A stretch of DNA of 64,000 nucleotides, from positions 1,488,001 to 1,552,000 of the forward strand of contig NZ_CP016379.1 of assembly GCF_003991135.1 (NCBI RefSeq), written 5' to 3'. The first letter of the stretch is position 1; each line of letters starts with the position of its first letter. This DNA comes from Anoxybacter fermentans. GTDB taxonomy: Bacteria; Bacillota; Halanaerobiia; DY22613. The notes beneath the pieces are model-generated. The model did not search any database, was not told the origin of the DNA, and saw only the letters and a program-made list of their open reading frames with translations. This document shows positions 28,054 through 35,621 of this stretch, one piece after another. The position numbers were made by a program, and so were the translations under genes.

Positions 28054-28548
28054 TTAATATCCTCCCAGTCGTTTAATCATCTTCTGACTGTGACCATGAC
28101 AGATGGCAACGGCCAGGGCATCAGCCGAATCCGCCTTTTCAGGTAAAGCAGACAACTTTAAGAGAGCTTTAACCATCTGACGAACTTGCATTTTATTAGC
28201 TCTGCCGTACCCAACAACTCCTTGTTTTACCTGAAGAGGAGTGTATTCATAAAGAGGAATTCCGGCATTAGCGCCAGCAAGAAGAATAACCCCTCTGGCT
28301 TGCCCAACCTGGATGGCGGTTTTAACATTTTTATTGAAAAAAAGCTCTTCAACTGCCATCACATCCGGTTGATATTGGTTGATCAGATCTATCAAATTAT
28401 CATAGATTCTCTTCAAACGTTCAGGGGTCTTCAACTGTGCTTCAGTAATAATTACTCCATATGTAATCGGTTCAAAAAAGTTTCCTTTCTTTTTGACAAT
28501 TCCATACCCCAGAGTTGCATATCCCGGATCAATACCCAGAATAATCAT
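28054..28548 (-). CDS. ruvC: Crossover junction endodeoxyribonuclease RuvC
   Basis: A 164-residue Holliday junction resolvase. The catalytic acidic residues are seen in ILGIDPG (Asp7 region), AVEELFF (Glu) and [12 protein letters not shown] (two Asp). The start at 28548 is set by GGGAGG six bases upstream; the frame extends to 28575 but without a better signal. It leads the ruvC-ruvA-ruvB operon. Confidence 0.97.
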   Translation of the reverse strand: MIILGIDPGYATLGYGIVKKKGNFFEPITYGVIITEAQLKTPERLKRIYDNLIDLINQYQPDVMAVEELFFNKNVKTAIQVGQARGVILLAGANAGIPLYEYTPLQVKQGVVGYGRANKMQVRQMVKALLKLSALPEKADSADALAVAICHGHSQKMIKRLGGY

Positions 28549-28668
28549 AGAATACCTCCCATATAAGAATATCACGAACGTTAGTTCCCGTCAAGGAATA
28601 GACATATTATTAAATATTCTCTTTTAACCAACTGATTCCTACTTGTAAGAAAAGAAAATAAGATTAAT

Positions 28669-28841
28669 GATTATGCTTTTGAGCGACATGGAAATTTTTC
28701 AATAAACCATCTTAACGAGATTGAAGGAGAAATAAGGTCTCATCACAGGATGTGATGAGACCTTATTTCGACTGAAATCGAGCTTTAGATGGTTCAAAAA
28801 ATTTCTTCTTAAGCGAAAAATTAGCTTTTTGCAGTAAAATC
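28669..28841 (+). repeat. Palindromic element, copy R4 (hairpin 2 and left end deleted)
   Basis: 173 bp, forward orientation. The first ~15 bases of the left inverted repeat are lost (ATGATTATGC runs straight into TTTTGAGCG). Hairpin 2 is missing, so the centre is a single perfect palindrome, GAAATAAGGTCTCATCACA and its complement around GGA. It lies between the ruvC promoter region and the bofC-like gene. Confidence 0.88.
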
Positions 28842-28896
28842 ATATTATTGGAATTTACCCTTTCCGGAGCTCATCTACCAATCCCGCCTGATACAC

Positions 28897-28923
28897 AAAA
28901 AATCGCCCAAATGGGCGATTTTT
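28897..28923 (-). terminator. Terminator after the bofC-like gene
   Basis: A stem AAAAAATCGCCC / GGGCGATTTTT with a four-base loop; the minus strand ends in TTTTTTG. It lies 10 bases past the stop codon. Confidence 0.88.
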
Positions 28924-28932
28924 ATTTAAATT

Positions 28933-29556
28933 CTATTCATCATAATAGACCGCTAATCCTTCAATGATCGAAATCAAATGATCCTCAGATTCACTTTTGA
29001 TCCCTTTTTCAAGTTGTGCCTTTATCTGTAAAGGAAGATCTTTAACCGGGATATCTGTAACCCGATAAACTTTTTCTTTCATTCCGGGCTCACCATAAAA
29101 GATAGCTACAAATCCACCCTTTTCTCCTACATATCGTTTAGCCATATCTTTAGGACAGAAATCATCTATTTCACTGTGAAGAATAAGCCTTCCTCCCAAA
29201 TCTTCTTTAACTTTCCAACCGGAATAAAGTCCCAACAACTCATCTTTAGATAATATCATTAAAGGTGAATTCTCATTTATTTTTTCAGTGACAGTATGTT
29301 CACAATAGGTATAATATCTTTCTAATACCAGTTGGTTTACAACTTCTTCATTTTTATCACCAACTTCAATCTCCTCAGGCCTAAGAATACGGTTCAAAAA
29401 GTTTAAATCCGTCAAAGAATTTTCCGATTCTTTTATAGAAATTTGTTTTTCTTCTCCCCTGATCTCTGGAATGAGATTCCCTAAGCTTAGAATGGAATAA
29501 GTAACTCCAGCAGAGATAATAACTACTATTAAAGCTAAAAATAAATAACGCCCCAA
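28933..29556 (-). CDS. BofC C-terminal domain membrane protein
   Basis: A 207-residue protein with one N-terminal membrane anchor (YLFLALIVVIISAGVTYSIL) and an external domain. The pattern YYTYCEHTVTEK, LSKDELLGLYSGW, DDFCPKDMAKRYVG and GFVAIFYGEPG matches the BofC C-terminal domain, known from the bypass-of-forespore-C protein that tunes sigma-K checkpoint signalling in Bacillus. It lacks clear evidence of the BofC N-terminal domain. Placement beside ruvC-yebC is common in spore-forming Clostridia. Confidence 0.75.
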   Translation of the reverse strand: MGRYLFLALIVVIISAGVTYSILSLGNLIPEIRGEEKQISIKESENSLTDLNFLNRILRPEEIEVGDKNEEVVNQLVLERYYTYCEHTVTEKINENSPLMILSKDELLGLYSGWKVKEDLGGRLILHSEIDDFCPKDMAKRYVGEKGGFVAIFYGEPGMKEKVYRVTDIPVKDLPLQIKAQLEKGIKSESEDHLISIIEGLAVYYDE

Positions 29557-29666
29557 ACCTTTTCCCTCCCTTAGTGATTGAAGTTACCTTTAAAAATAGA
29601 CTCTCCCACTAAGGCGGATATTATACATAAAACAGGGAATTTTAAAAGGATGGGGCAAAAATAATT

Positions 29667-30425
29667 TTATTCAGTTAATTCCCGCATAATCTCTTCAGGA
29701 ATATCAAAGTTCGAATATACTTCCTGCACATCATCATGATCTTCTAAAATATCCATCAGCTTCAGTACCTTTCTAGCCACATCCGGATCATTAATCTCTA
29801 CAGTATTCTTTGGAATCATAGCTACCTCAGCGTCTGAAATGATATAACCAGCATTAACTAGATTTTCACGTACATCCATTAGATCACCAGGAGCAGTATA
29901 AATGGTGGCAAGTTTATCTTCAACCTCAACATCCTCAGCTCCTGCCTCCAAAGCAGCCATCATAAGCTCATCCTCATCAAAAGCTTTTTCAGAACCATCA
30001 ATTACAATCTGTCCCTTTCTTTCAAACATCCAGGCTACACAGCCACTCTCTCCTAAGTTACCACCATTTTTTGAGAGTAAATGGCGAATTTCGGCTGCAG
30101 TCCGGTTCCGGTTATCAGACATTAATTCAATATAAAGGGCAATTCCACCTGGGCCATAACCTTCATAGGTAAAATGCTCATAAGTTACTCCTTCAAGTTC
30201 ACCGGTACCTTTCTTGATAGCCCGCTCAATATTCTCATTAGGCATATTTGCTTCTTTTGCCTTTTGAATCAGCATACGAAGCTCAGGATTAGCATTCGGG
30301 TCACCACCACCATTTTTAGCTGCCACGGTGATCTTTTTACTCAATTTTGAAAAAAGTTTACCTCGTTTAGCATCTTCTTTTGCTTTTTTATGCTTGATAT
30401 TGGCCCATTTCGAATGACCTGCCAT
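29667..30425 (-). CDS. yebC: YebC/PmpR-family protein (TACO1-like)
   Basis: A 252-residue member of the conserved YebC family: [20 protein letters not shown] at the start, then [23 protein letters not shown] and [15 protein letters not shown]. The long-standing annotation is a transcriptional regulator; recent work links the family to relief of ribosome stalling at proline-rich stretches. It lies upstream of bofC-like and ruvCAB, the standard order. Confidence 0.95.
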   Translation of the reverse strand: MAGHSKWANIKHKKAKEDAKRGKLFSKLSKKITVAAKNGGGDPNANPELRMLIQKAKEANMPNENIERAIKKGTGELEGVTYEHFTYEGYGPGGIALYIELMSDNRNRTAAEIRHLLSKNGGNLGESGCVAWMFERKGQIVIDGSEKAFDEDELMMAALEAGAEDVEVEDKLATIYTAPGDLMDVRENLVNAGYIISDAEVAMIPKNTVEINDPDVARKVLKLMDILEDHDDVQEVYSNFDIPEEIMRELTE

Positions 30426-30525
30426 GAAAATTTCCTCCTCTCAGAGTTAACTTCGCATTTTTGTCAAATTACAGAATTATTGTACCATACTTTTTAAACA
30501 AATTCAATAAGAGCAATTTTCAGCA

Positions 30526-30747
30526 TTAGTGTCCACAGGAACTACAGCTAGTGGATGAACAGCTACTACATCCAGATCCGGTTGACCCACCGGTAGATGA
30601 ACCTTTATATCCAAAAAGAGAAAGCCGTTTTCTTACATCATTAGCTCCACATTTAGGACATTGAATTTCTTTTAAGTTATAATCTACCCTACATAATTTT
30701 TCAAATTCATGACCACATGATTTACATGTAAACTCATATATGGGCAT
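30526..30747 (-). CDS. FmdB-type zinc ribbon protein
   Basis: A 73-residue zinc ribbon: MPIYEFTCKSCGHEFEKLC followed by CPKCGANDVRKRLS, with CxxC pairs, then a Gly/Ser/Cys-rich tail ending SCSSCGH. FmdB-like proteins are widespread and of uncertain function. The extra cysteines at the C-terminus could bind another metal. A TTGACA-like box lies upstream near 30807. Confidence 0.85.
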   Translation of the reverse strand: MPIYEFTCKSCGHEFEKLCRVDYNLKEIQCPKCGANDVRKRLSLFGYKGSSTGGSTGSGCSSCSSTSCSSCGH

Positions 30748-30859
30748 AATTTTCCCCCCTTTAAAAAGCTTTTCACATTTTTTTTATCATTTTTTAGTCC
30801 TATTGTCAAGATAATTACCATTCCCGCTTCTACAACATATATTAAAATAGATAAGTAAT

Positions 30860-31080
30860 AATTAAACTGCAAAAAGCTAATTTTGAATGCTATTGAAATT
30901 TTTCGCTAAACCATTTTAGCGAGATTGAAGTCGAAATAAGGCTCCATCACAGGAGATGATGAGCTAATCAAAGGCCGGGAGGGCCCTTTGATTAGGGAAC
31001 CTTATTTCGACTGAAATCGAGCTTTAAATGGTTCGAAAAATTTCTCCTTAAGCGAAAAATTAACTTTTTGCAGTATAACC
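30860..31080 (+). repeat. 221-bp palindromic element, copy R5 (full length)
   Basis: Forward orientation with both hairpins, flanked by the exact 6-bp repeat AGTAAT at 30854-30859 and 31081-31086. Its right end (TTGCAGTATAACC) lies 37 bases before the start codon of the next plus-strand gene, so that gene's transcription must start within or at the edge of the element. Confidence 0.92.
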
Positions 31081-31116
31081 AGTAATTAATTAATTAAGGT
31101 TAAAGGAGGGAGTCAG

Positions 31117-31824
31117 ATGGCAATTTTAGTCCGCAAGGTCACCGCAGAAATTGCAAACCTTGACTTTGAATTTATTCCCAAAGCCGACCCCAACCAAATT
31201 ATAGTTAAAGGAGATATAGTTACACACACTTCTTACGTAACCAACACAGGTCTTGTCCGACAACAAAATGATATAGCTCCATTTACAGTCACCTTAGAGA
31301 TTCCCGGCCTTACTCCTGAGATGAATCTAAAAGTTAATGGAAATATTAAACATATCAGTCACCGCTTGATTAATAATGGAAGTCAGGTTGAACATCAAAT
31401 TATCATTTCGATAACGGTAGTACCAGAATTAAGAGATATTCAAATAACAAAACATTTTCTAATCCGCCATGAAGAAACACTGAACGATCCTGAAGAACCT
31501 GAACAAAAACCAGAGTTTAAAACTCTTATTAACGAAGATACTGAACAAAAAGAAGAGAATAATAAGCCAGAAATTATCCCAATTCCTAATTTAGAATTAT
31601 TGATTGAAGAAAAAGTGCAAAAATTTTTGGAAGAAATCGAAGAATCCTTAGCAAAGGAATTTGAAATTAAATTAGAAAAAAAAATACAGGACCAAATAGC
31701 TCGTTTAAAGGCAGAAGAACACAAAACCGAACTTGAGAAAAAGCTTCAATTATCCAGAAAATATGAAAACATCCTAAAGAAAAGTATTCAGCAGCAGAGA
31801 AAAGGTTTTAAAATTAAAGGATAA
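31117..31824 (+). CDS. SPOCS (DUF3794)-domain protein with coiled-coil tail
   Basis: A 235-residue protein. Residues 1-115 resemble a SPOCS/DUF3794 domain (KVTAEIANLDFEF, IIVKGDIVTHTSYV, PFTVTLEIPGL), the module of the spore morphogenetic proteins SipL and others. Residues 118-160 form an acidic Pro/Glu linker, and 165-225 a charged coiled coil (LEKKIQDQIARLKAEEHK). AGGAGGGAG precedes the ATG by five bases. A spore coat or exosporium role is inferred from the domain only. The upstream DNA is the right end of repeat copy R5. Confidence 0.7.
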   Translation: MAILVRKVTAEIANLDFEFIPKADPNQIIVKGDIVTHTSYVTNTGLVRQQNDIAPFTVTLEIPGLTPEMNLKVNGNIKHISHRLINNGSQVEHQIIISITVVPELRDIQITKHFLIRHEETLNDPEEPEQKPEFKTLINEDTEQKEENNKPEIIPIPNLELLIEEKVQKFLEEIEESLAKEFEIKLEKKIQDQIARLKAEEHKTELEKKLQLSRKYENILKKSIQQQRKGFKIKG

Positions 31825-31841
31825 TAAAAGTTAGATAAAAT

Positions 31842-31875
31842 AAAAATGCAAGAAACCTGGGTTTCTTGCATTTTT
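31842..31875. terminator. Bidirectional terminator
   Basis: A 15-bp stem (AAAAATGCAAGAAACC and complement) with T runs on both strands, between two converging genes. Confidence 0.9.
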
Positions 31876-31882
31876 GGTACAA

Positions 31883-32101
31883 TTAAACTATAGTTCTACT
31901 AATTTGCCGTAATTGGGTCACAAAATCAACAATCCGTGCACGATCCTCTTCCCACTTATTCAAAAAGTTCCGAAGCTCTTCCTTTTCCTCTTCAGTCAAA
32001 TCAACAACTGGAATATCTTCCCCCTCAAGATCAACTTTTTTCAACAAAGAAATTGCTTTTTTCATTGGATACTGAACTTGATGATAGATCTGATCAGTCA
32101 T
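31883..32101 (-). CDS. Small hypothetical protein
   Basis: A 72-residue helical, acidic protein starting at ATG 32101 (MTDQIYHQVQYPMKKAISLL), with GGTGGAG five bases upstream. It contains LKKVDLEGEDIPVVDLTEEEKEELRNFL. The start overlaps the stop of the preceding gene (ATGACTGA), so the two are translationally coupled. The neighbour has a similar size and a matching EKVDLKNLDLS phrase, which hints that they are distant sisters or partners. No family recognised. Confidence 0.62.
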   Translation of the reverse strand: MTDQIYHQVQYPMKKAISLLKKVDLEGEDIPVVDLTEEEKEELRNFLNKWEEDRARIVDFVTQLRQISRTIV

Positions 32102-32327
32102 TTTCTCCACCTACCATTACTTCAGATTTCTCCGTTGCTAATTCAAGATACTGCCGAATTTTTGGAATTCCAACCTGATCTAAATAGCTTAAATAACCTT
32201 CTAGAGTTAAAATCCGATTCTCAAGTACCCGTGGACTTAAATCTAGATTCTTAAGATCCACTTTTTCCAATCTTTTGACTATGGAATTTAACCTCTGAAC
32301 AGCGTTCATAATATTTCTATCTGCCAT
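32094..32327 (-). CDS. Small hypothetical protein, coupled to the next gene
   Basis: A 77-residue helical protein: MADRNIMNAVQRLNSIVKRL, then EKVDLKNLDLSPRVLENRILTLEGYLSYL. No membrane segment or known motif. It is the first gene of a two-gene operon that has a perfect sigma-A promoter and an unusually long (about 160 base) leader containing a 10-bp inverted repeat. Function unknown. Confidence 0.62.
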   Translation of the reverse strand: MADRNIMNAVQRLNSIVKRLEKVDLKNLDLSPRVLENRILTLEGYLSYLDQVGIPKIRQYLELATEKSEVMVGGEND

Positions 32328-32359
32328 TTCTAAAACCCCTTACTCTTTAGATTTATTAA

Positions 32360-32400
32360 TATTATGACAAAAAATCGCAAAAAAAATTCATGTCATAATA
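32360..32400 (-). promoter_or_regulatory. Inverted repeat in the leader of the two-gene operon
   Basis: TATTATGACA (32360-32369) and TGTCATAATA (32391-32400) are exact complements separated by 21 A-rich bases. The site lies about 35 bases before the first start codon. It could be a repressor site or an RNA hairpin; it is too far from the promoter to be a simple operator. Confidence 0.45.
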
Positions 32401-32491
32401 AATTTGGGAAAGGTTAATTCTTACAGTATAATCGAATATACACCCCCTTTTTTACCTCTATTGCTAAATTTACCTATTTGTTTTGTCTATA

Positions 32492-32520
32492 ATTATAATA
32501 AATTCAACAAATTTTGTCAA
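32492..32520 (-). promoter_or_regulatory. Sigma-A promoter of the two-gene operon
   Basis: Minus strand TTGACA (32515-32520), 17-base spacer, TATAAT (32492-32497), all consensus. The predicted transcript start is about 155-160 bases upstream of the first gene. Confidence 0.8.
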
Positions 32521-32695
32521 GTTTTTTAAAAAAATTTCTATTAAAAAATTGAAAAATAATACTGAATATCCAGCCACTATTTTTATATAAATCCTTTCAA
32601 ATCAAGATTAGATCTTAATTCATTCGCATTGCATATGTTTACATTTTCTAAGTCAAATTTTGTAATATTAAGTCGATTATTATAACTTAAAAAAT

Positions 32696-32950
32696 TCACC
32701 TATTAATTTTTACGGTTTCCAGAGCTTGAGCAAATTGATCCGGACAGGATGTACCATTACGGCATTGAATTCCTTTTAATTTTTTGATAAGATCATCAAT
32801 TTTTTGCCCTTTGACTAATTGAGATAAACCAAGTAAATTTCCAAAACATCCACCAACAAATTCAACATTACTAACAACATCTCCATCCAATTCAATTATA
32901 ATGTGACGTGCACAGGTACCATTTGTATCGTAAGATATTCTTTCCACCAT
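32696..32950 (-). CDS. TSCPD-domain protein
   Basis: An 84-residue protein with the TSCPD motif (GTSCPDQFAQAL) and the companion GTCARHIIIEL and GGCFGNLLGLSQLVKG, the small uncharacterised family found alone or fused to ribonucleotide reductases. Conserved cysteines suggest metal or redox involvement. The ATG at 32950 has AGGAGGGA upstream; the frame extends further but begins poorly. No operon partner. Confidence 0.85.
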   Translation of the reverse strand: MVERISYDTNGTCARHIIIELDGDVVSNVEFVGGCFGNLLGLSQLVKGQKIDDLIKKLKGIQCRNGTSCPDQFAQALETVKINR

Positions 32951-32980
32951 ATATTCCCTCCTTGTAGGTTTACAATATTG

Positions 32981-33010
32981 ATTGTACATGTTTTAGAAAA
33001 AGTATGTCAA
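32981..33010 (-). promoter_or_regulatory. Sigma-A promoter of the TSCPD gene
   Basis: Minus strand TTGACA (33005-33010), 18-base spacer, TACAAT (32981-32986), about 30 bases before the start codon. Confidence 0.7.
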
Positions 33011-33101
33011 GATTTAAATTAAATTTTTCTCACAGATTATTGTCGAAATCTATCATATTATATTGAGATACAAATATTTTTCATAAAAAATAACCATTGA
33101 T

Positions 33102-33284
33102 TAAAAAACTACAAAAAGCTAATTTTGAGCGATATAAAAATTTTTCATTTAACCATCTTAGTGAAATTTTAGTCGAAATAAGGTTTCATATGAGGATGAG
33201 ATGAGCTAATAAAAGGTCAGGATGACCTATATGGTTCGAAAAATTTCTTTATAAAGCGAAAAATTAGCTTTTTGCAGTAAAATC
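33102..33284 (+). repeat. Palindromic element, copy R6 (internally deleted and decayed)
   Basis: Forward orientation, 183 bp. Arms recognisable, centre rearranged: hairpin 1 is degenerate and hairpin 2 is cut after GGTCAGGATGACC, then runs straight into arm B. Three extra A bases lie at the left end. No clear flanking duplication. Confidence 0.82.
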
Positions 33285-33349
33285 ACAGATTAGTTTTTAA
33301 AAAAACGGTGATAATAAAAATTGACACTACAATATTCAGGAGGGATTGT

Positions 33350-33709
33350 ATGATTACTTTAACCAGATTACAACAAGACTTGCGTTCAGAGGTATATGAG
33401 ATAGGTAATGAGGATAATATTTTTGGCCGTTTATTTGTCTTCTTCAGTCATGATTATCTCTACCTGGACGGATATTTGTATCTAAATATAGAAGAAGATC
33501 TAACAGAAGAAAAAACCGACGAATTGGCTGATGAAATAATCTATCATTATTTAAATTATCTTTGCCCGATAGATTACGGCCAGGATTATACCAGTTTTGA
33601 AGTATATATAATTAGAAAAGGCGAGAGCTATCTGATTGAACTGGAAGATGATTATGAAGATGATTATAATGAAGAGTCGGGGATAGAAAAATGTGAAGAG
33701 TGTGAATAA
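33350..33709 (+). CDS. Acidic hypothetical protein
   Basis: A 119-residue, strongly acidic protein (MITLTRLQQDLRSEVYEIG then FGRLFVFFSHDYLYLDGYL), with a C-terminal run rich in Asp, Glu and Tyr and a final CEECE. No family recognised and no membrane segment. AGGAGGG lies six bases before the ATG. It sits between two repeat copies (R6 and R7), so it may be a single-gene unit. The acidic Cys-containing tail could bind a metal; that is only a guess. Confidence 0.6.
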   Translation: MITLTRLQQDLRSEVYEIGNEDNIFGRLFVFFSHDYLYLDGYLYLNIEEDLTEEKTDELADEIIYHYLNYLCPIDYGQDYTSFEVYIIRKGESYLIELEDDYEDDYNEESGIEKCEECE

Positions 33710-33735
33710 GCAAAAAAATAGGGTCTATATTATAT

Positions 33736-33867
33736 GATTAAACTGCAAAAAGCTAATTTTGAGCAGTATTGAAATTTTTCGTTAAACCATATTTCGAATG
33801 AAATCGAACTTTAGATGGTTAGAAAAATTTCTTTTGAAGCGAAAAATTAGCTTTTTGCAGTAAAATT
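33736..33867 (+). repeat. Palindromic element, copy R7 (mini form, no centre)
   Basis: Forward orientation, 132 bp. Both central hairpins and the inner arm of side A are deleted, leaving an almost simple stem. GGGTCTATAT just outside on the left is repeated inverted on the right (ATATAGACCC), so the palindrome is extended beyond the element. It lies between two converging genes and could serve as their shared terminator. Confidence 0.85.
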
Positions 33868-33891
33868 ATATATAGACCCTTAACTTTCTCA

Positions 33892-34692
33892 TTAAATTTT
33901 TTCAATAAATTCTAAAATTACCCTGTTGAACTCTTTTGCTTTTTCCAAAAAAAGAGCATGCCCCGCTTCCTCTATTACTACCAATTGGGAACCTGAAATC
34001 TGATCATGAATGATTTTACTGTAGCATACAGGTTTTAATAGATCATTGGCTCCAGCTATAATTAAAGTGGGGGATTGAATTTCTTTTAATCGGTCAGTTA
34101 TGTTCAAAGTTAAAAAGTTCTTACAAAGTGCCGTAAATGCATCGATCCATTCCTTTGTTACTATCCTGCCAAAAATTTCTCCCCGTCTATCAAGCCAATC
34201 TTTTTTGACGGTATAAAAAGCATTGGAATAAATCAAAGGTGCCATAACTTTAAAGAGCAACTCCCCCTGATAAGTTCTGGCTGCAGCAATCCATGATTCT
34301 ACCATTGCCTTTAAGAGAGGTTGACTTTCACTGACCGCAGTACCCAATATCAATGATTTAACCCGTTCGGGATACATAATAGCAAAATGCATCCCCACTT
34401 CTGCACCATAAGAGACACCTACAAGATGGACTCTTTCAATTTCTAGTTGGTCAAGTAGTTCTTTTAAATCACTGGCATGCTGTTCAAAGGTAAAATTCTC
34501 TGGTTTCAAAGTAGATTTACCCTGACCACGAAAATCATGTAATAATACCTGATACTTTTTAACAAATACAGGGGTTTGTAAATTCCAATGGTCAGTTGAC
34601 ATAGCTACCCCATTTAAAAAGGCTATAACTTCACCTCCACTACCTTTCAACTCATAAAATAACTCCACTCCATTAACATCAACTTTTGGCAT
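33892..34692 (-). CDS. Alpha/beta hydrolase
   Basis: A 266-residue serine hydrolase. The nucleophile elbow is GVSYGAE near residue 92, the acid is in AGANDLL and the His in EAGHALF; the oxyanion region is FLNGVAMS. It resembles the 3-oxoadipate enol-lactonase/BioH branch, but the substrate cannot be told. The ATG at 34692 is preferred over the in-frame start at 34707 because a GGGGGAAG tract precedes it. Monocistronic. Confidence 0.85.
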   Translation of the reverse strand: MPKVDVNGVELFYELKGSGGEVIAFLNGVAMSTDHWNLQTPVFVKKYQVLLHDFRGQGKSTLKPENFTFEQHASDLKELLDQLEIERVHLVGVSYGAEVGMHFAIMYPERVKSLILGTAVSESQPLLKAMVESWIAAARTYQGELLFKVMAPLIYSNAFYTVKKDWLDRRGEIFGRIVTKEWIDAFTALCKNFLTLNITDRLKEIQSPTLIIAGANDLLKPVCYSKIIHDQISGSQLVVIEEAGHALFLEKAKEFNRVILEFIEKI

Positions 34693-34770
34693 TCTTTCTT
34701 CCCCCAAATCTTGAATTTGGATTTATTTTATTATATCACTTTTTAATTACAAATCAGTTACATTAAAAAA

Positions 34771-34795
34771 CCCCGACTGAGAGGCTAAGTCGGGG
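34771..34795 (-). terminator. GC-rich hairpin with T run
   Basis: CCCCGACT / AGTCGGGG with a 9-base loop, followed on the minus strand by TTTTTT. It lies between rnpB and the hydrolase gene. It may be a second rnpB terminator. The 90 bases between it and the rnpB hairpin hold nothing else recognisable. Confidence 0.7.
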
Positions 34796-34885
34796 AATAT
34801 GAGGGGGTGTATTGGGGTGCTTTTAAACCATATTTCTATAGATAGCATAATATAAATTTATCACAAAAATATCACAAAAAAATAA

Positions 34886-34907
34886 AACTCACAATTTTTT
34901 GTGAGTT
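34886..34907 (-). terminator. Terminator of rnpB
   Basis: AACTCACA / TGTGAGTT stem followed on the minus strand by a T-rich run, directly after the RNase P RNA. Confidence 0.75.
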
Positions 34908-34919
34908 AATTTTAAAAAG

Positions 34920-35285
34920 GTAAGTAGGCCTATAAGCCGGGTTCTGTCTTGGATGATCATCTATCTAGGATGCCTGTTACCAGACACCTCTAGCGACCAT
35001 ACCCGGAGACACGGGCGGGCCACCCTTAACGTCTCCCTATTTGGTCTTGCTCCAGGTGGGGTTTACCTAGCCATTCAGTCGCCTGAATGCTGGTGCGCTC
35101 TTACCGCACCTTTTCACCCTTACCTTATAAAGAACTCAGTCTCTATAAGGCGGTATATTTCTGTGGCACTTTCCTTGGAGTCACCTCCACTGGGCGTTAC
35201 CCAGCACCCTGCCCTATGGAGCCCGGACTTTCCTCGAATAGCACCTTTCGGCATTGCTATTCGCGATCATCCGGCCTACTTACCT
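34920..35285 (-). ncRNA. rnpB: RNase P RNA, class A
   Basis: The minus strand carries the conserved elements in order: GTAGGCCGGATG (P1/P2), GAGGAAAGTCCGGGCTCC (CR I), AGGGTGAAAAGGTGCGG, GGTAAACCCCACC, and the 3' ACAGAACCCGGCTTATAGGCC (CR V and P4 strand) ending in GCCTACTTACC, which pairs with the 5' end. Length is about 365. It is the catalytic RNA that matures tRNA 5' ends. The class A architecture argues against Bacillales and for Clostridia-like Firmicutes. Ends are estimated from the P1 pairing. Confidence 0.95.
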
Positions 35286-35322
35286 ATTTAATTTTAAAAT
35301 CATGTTCTTCAGGACAAGACAT

Positions 35323-35351
35323 AGTATAACATGTTTACAACTCCCTGTCAA
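35323..35351 (-). promoter_or_regulatory. Sigma-A promoter of rnpB
   Basis: Minus strand TTGACA (35346-35351), 17-base spacer, TATACT (35323-35328), about 30 bases upstream of the mature RNA. Confidence 0.8.
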
Positions 35352-35372
35352 CAAACTATTTTCTGTTTTTTT

Positions 35373-35564
35373 TTAGCTACGCACTGCACCTAATAAGTCT
35401 TTATAGGTGTCTAGATCCATACCGATTTTAGTCGGACTGATATTAATATCAGTACCGTATTCTTCTGCACAATGAACACAACAATGTGTCTCGGGTAAAA
35501 CCTCTAATCTTTCCCAATTGATTGCTCTTCCACAATGTATGCAGGTTCGAAAAACAAAAACCAT
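35373..35564 (-). CDS. Small zinc-finger (DksA/TraR-like C4) protein
   Basis: A 63-residue protein with CIHCGRAINWERLEVLPET followed by CCVHC, a four-cysteine zinc finger of the kind found at the C-terminus of DksA/TraR proteins. Without the coiled coil it is unlikely to act like DksA itself. ATG at 35564 has AGGAGG nine bases upstream. It lies after nif3-like and before rnpB. Confidence 0.75.
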   Translation of the reverse strand: MVFVFRTCIHCGRAINWERLEVLPETHCCVHCAEEYGTDINISPTKIGMDLDTYKDLLGAVRS

Positions 35565-35621
35565 TATTTTCACCCTCCTTTTAACAATCCAAATACAGAA
35601 AAAGCAGGTCTGTAAATAGAC

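Noticed and set aside
33321-33349. TTGACA at 33321 as promoter of the acidic protein gene
   Set aside because: The start codon is at 33350 and the Shine-Dalgarno sequence at about 33339, so there is no room for a -10 box and leader.
34953-35329. Open frames of 80-112 codons on the plus strand
   Set aside because: They lie across the RNase P RNA, whose conserved elements and length are unmistakable on the other strand.
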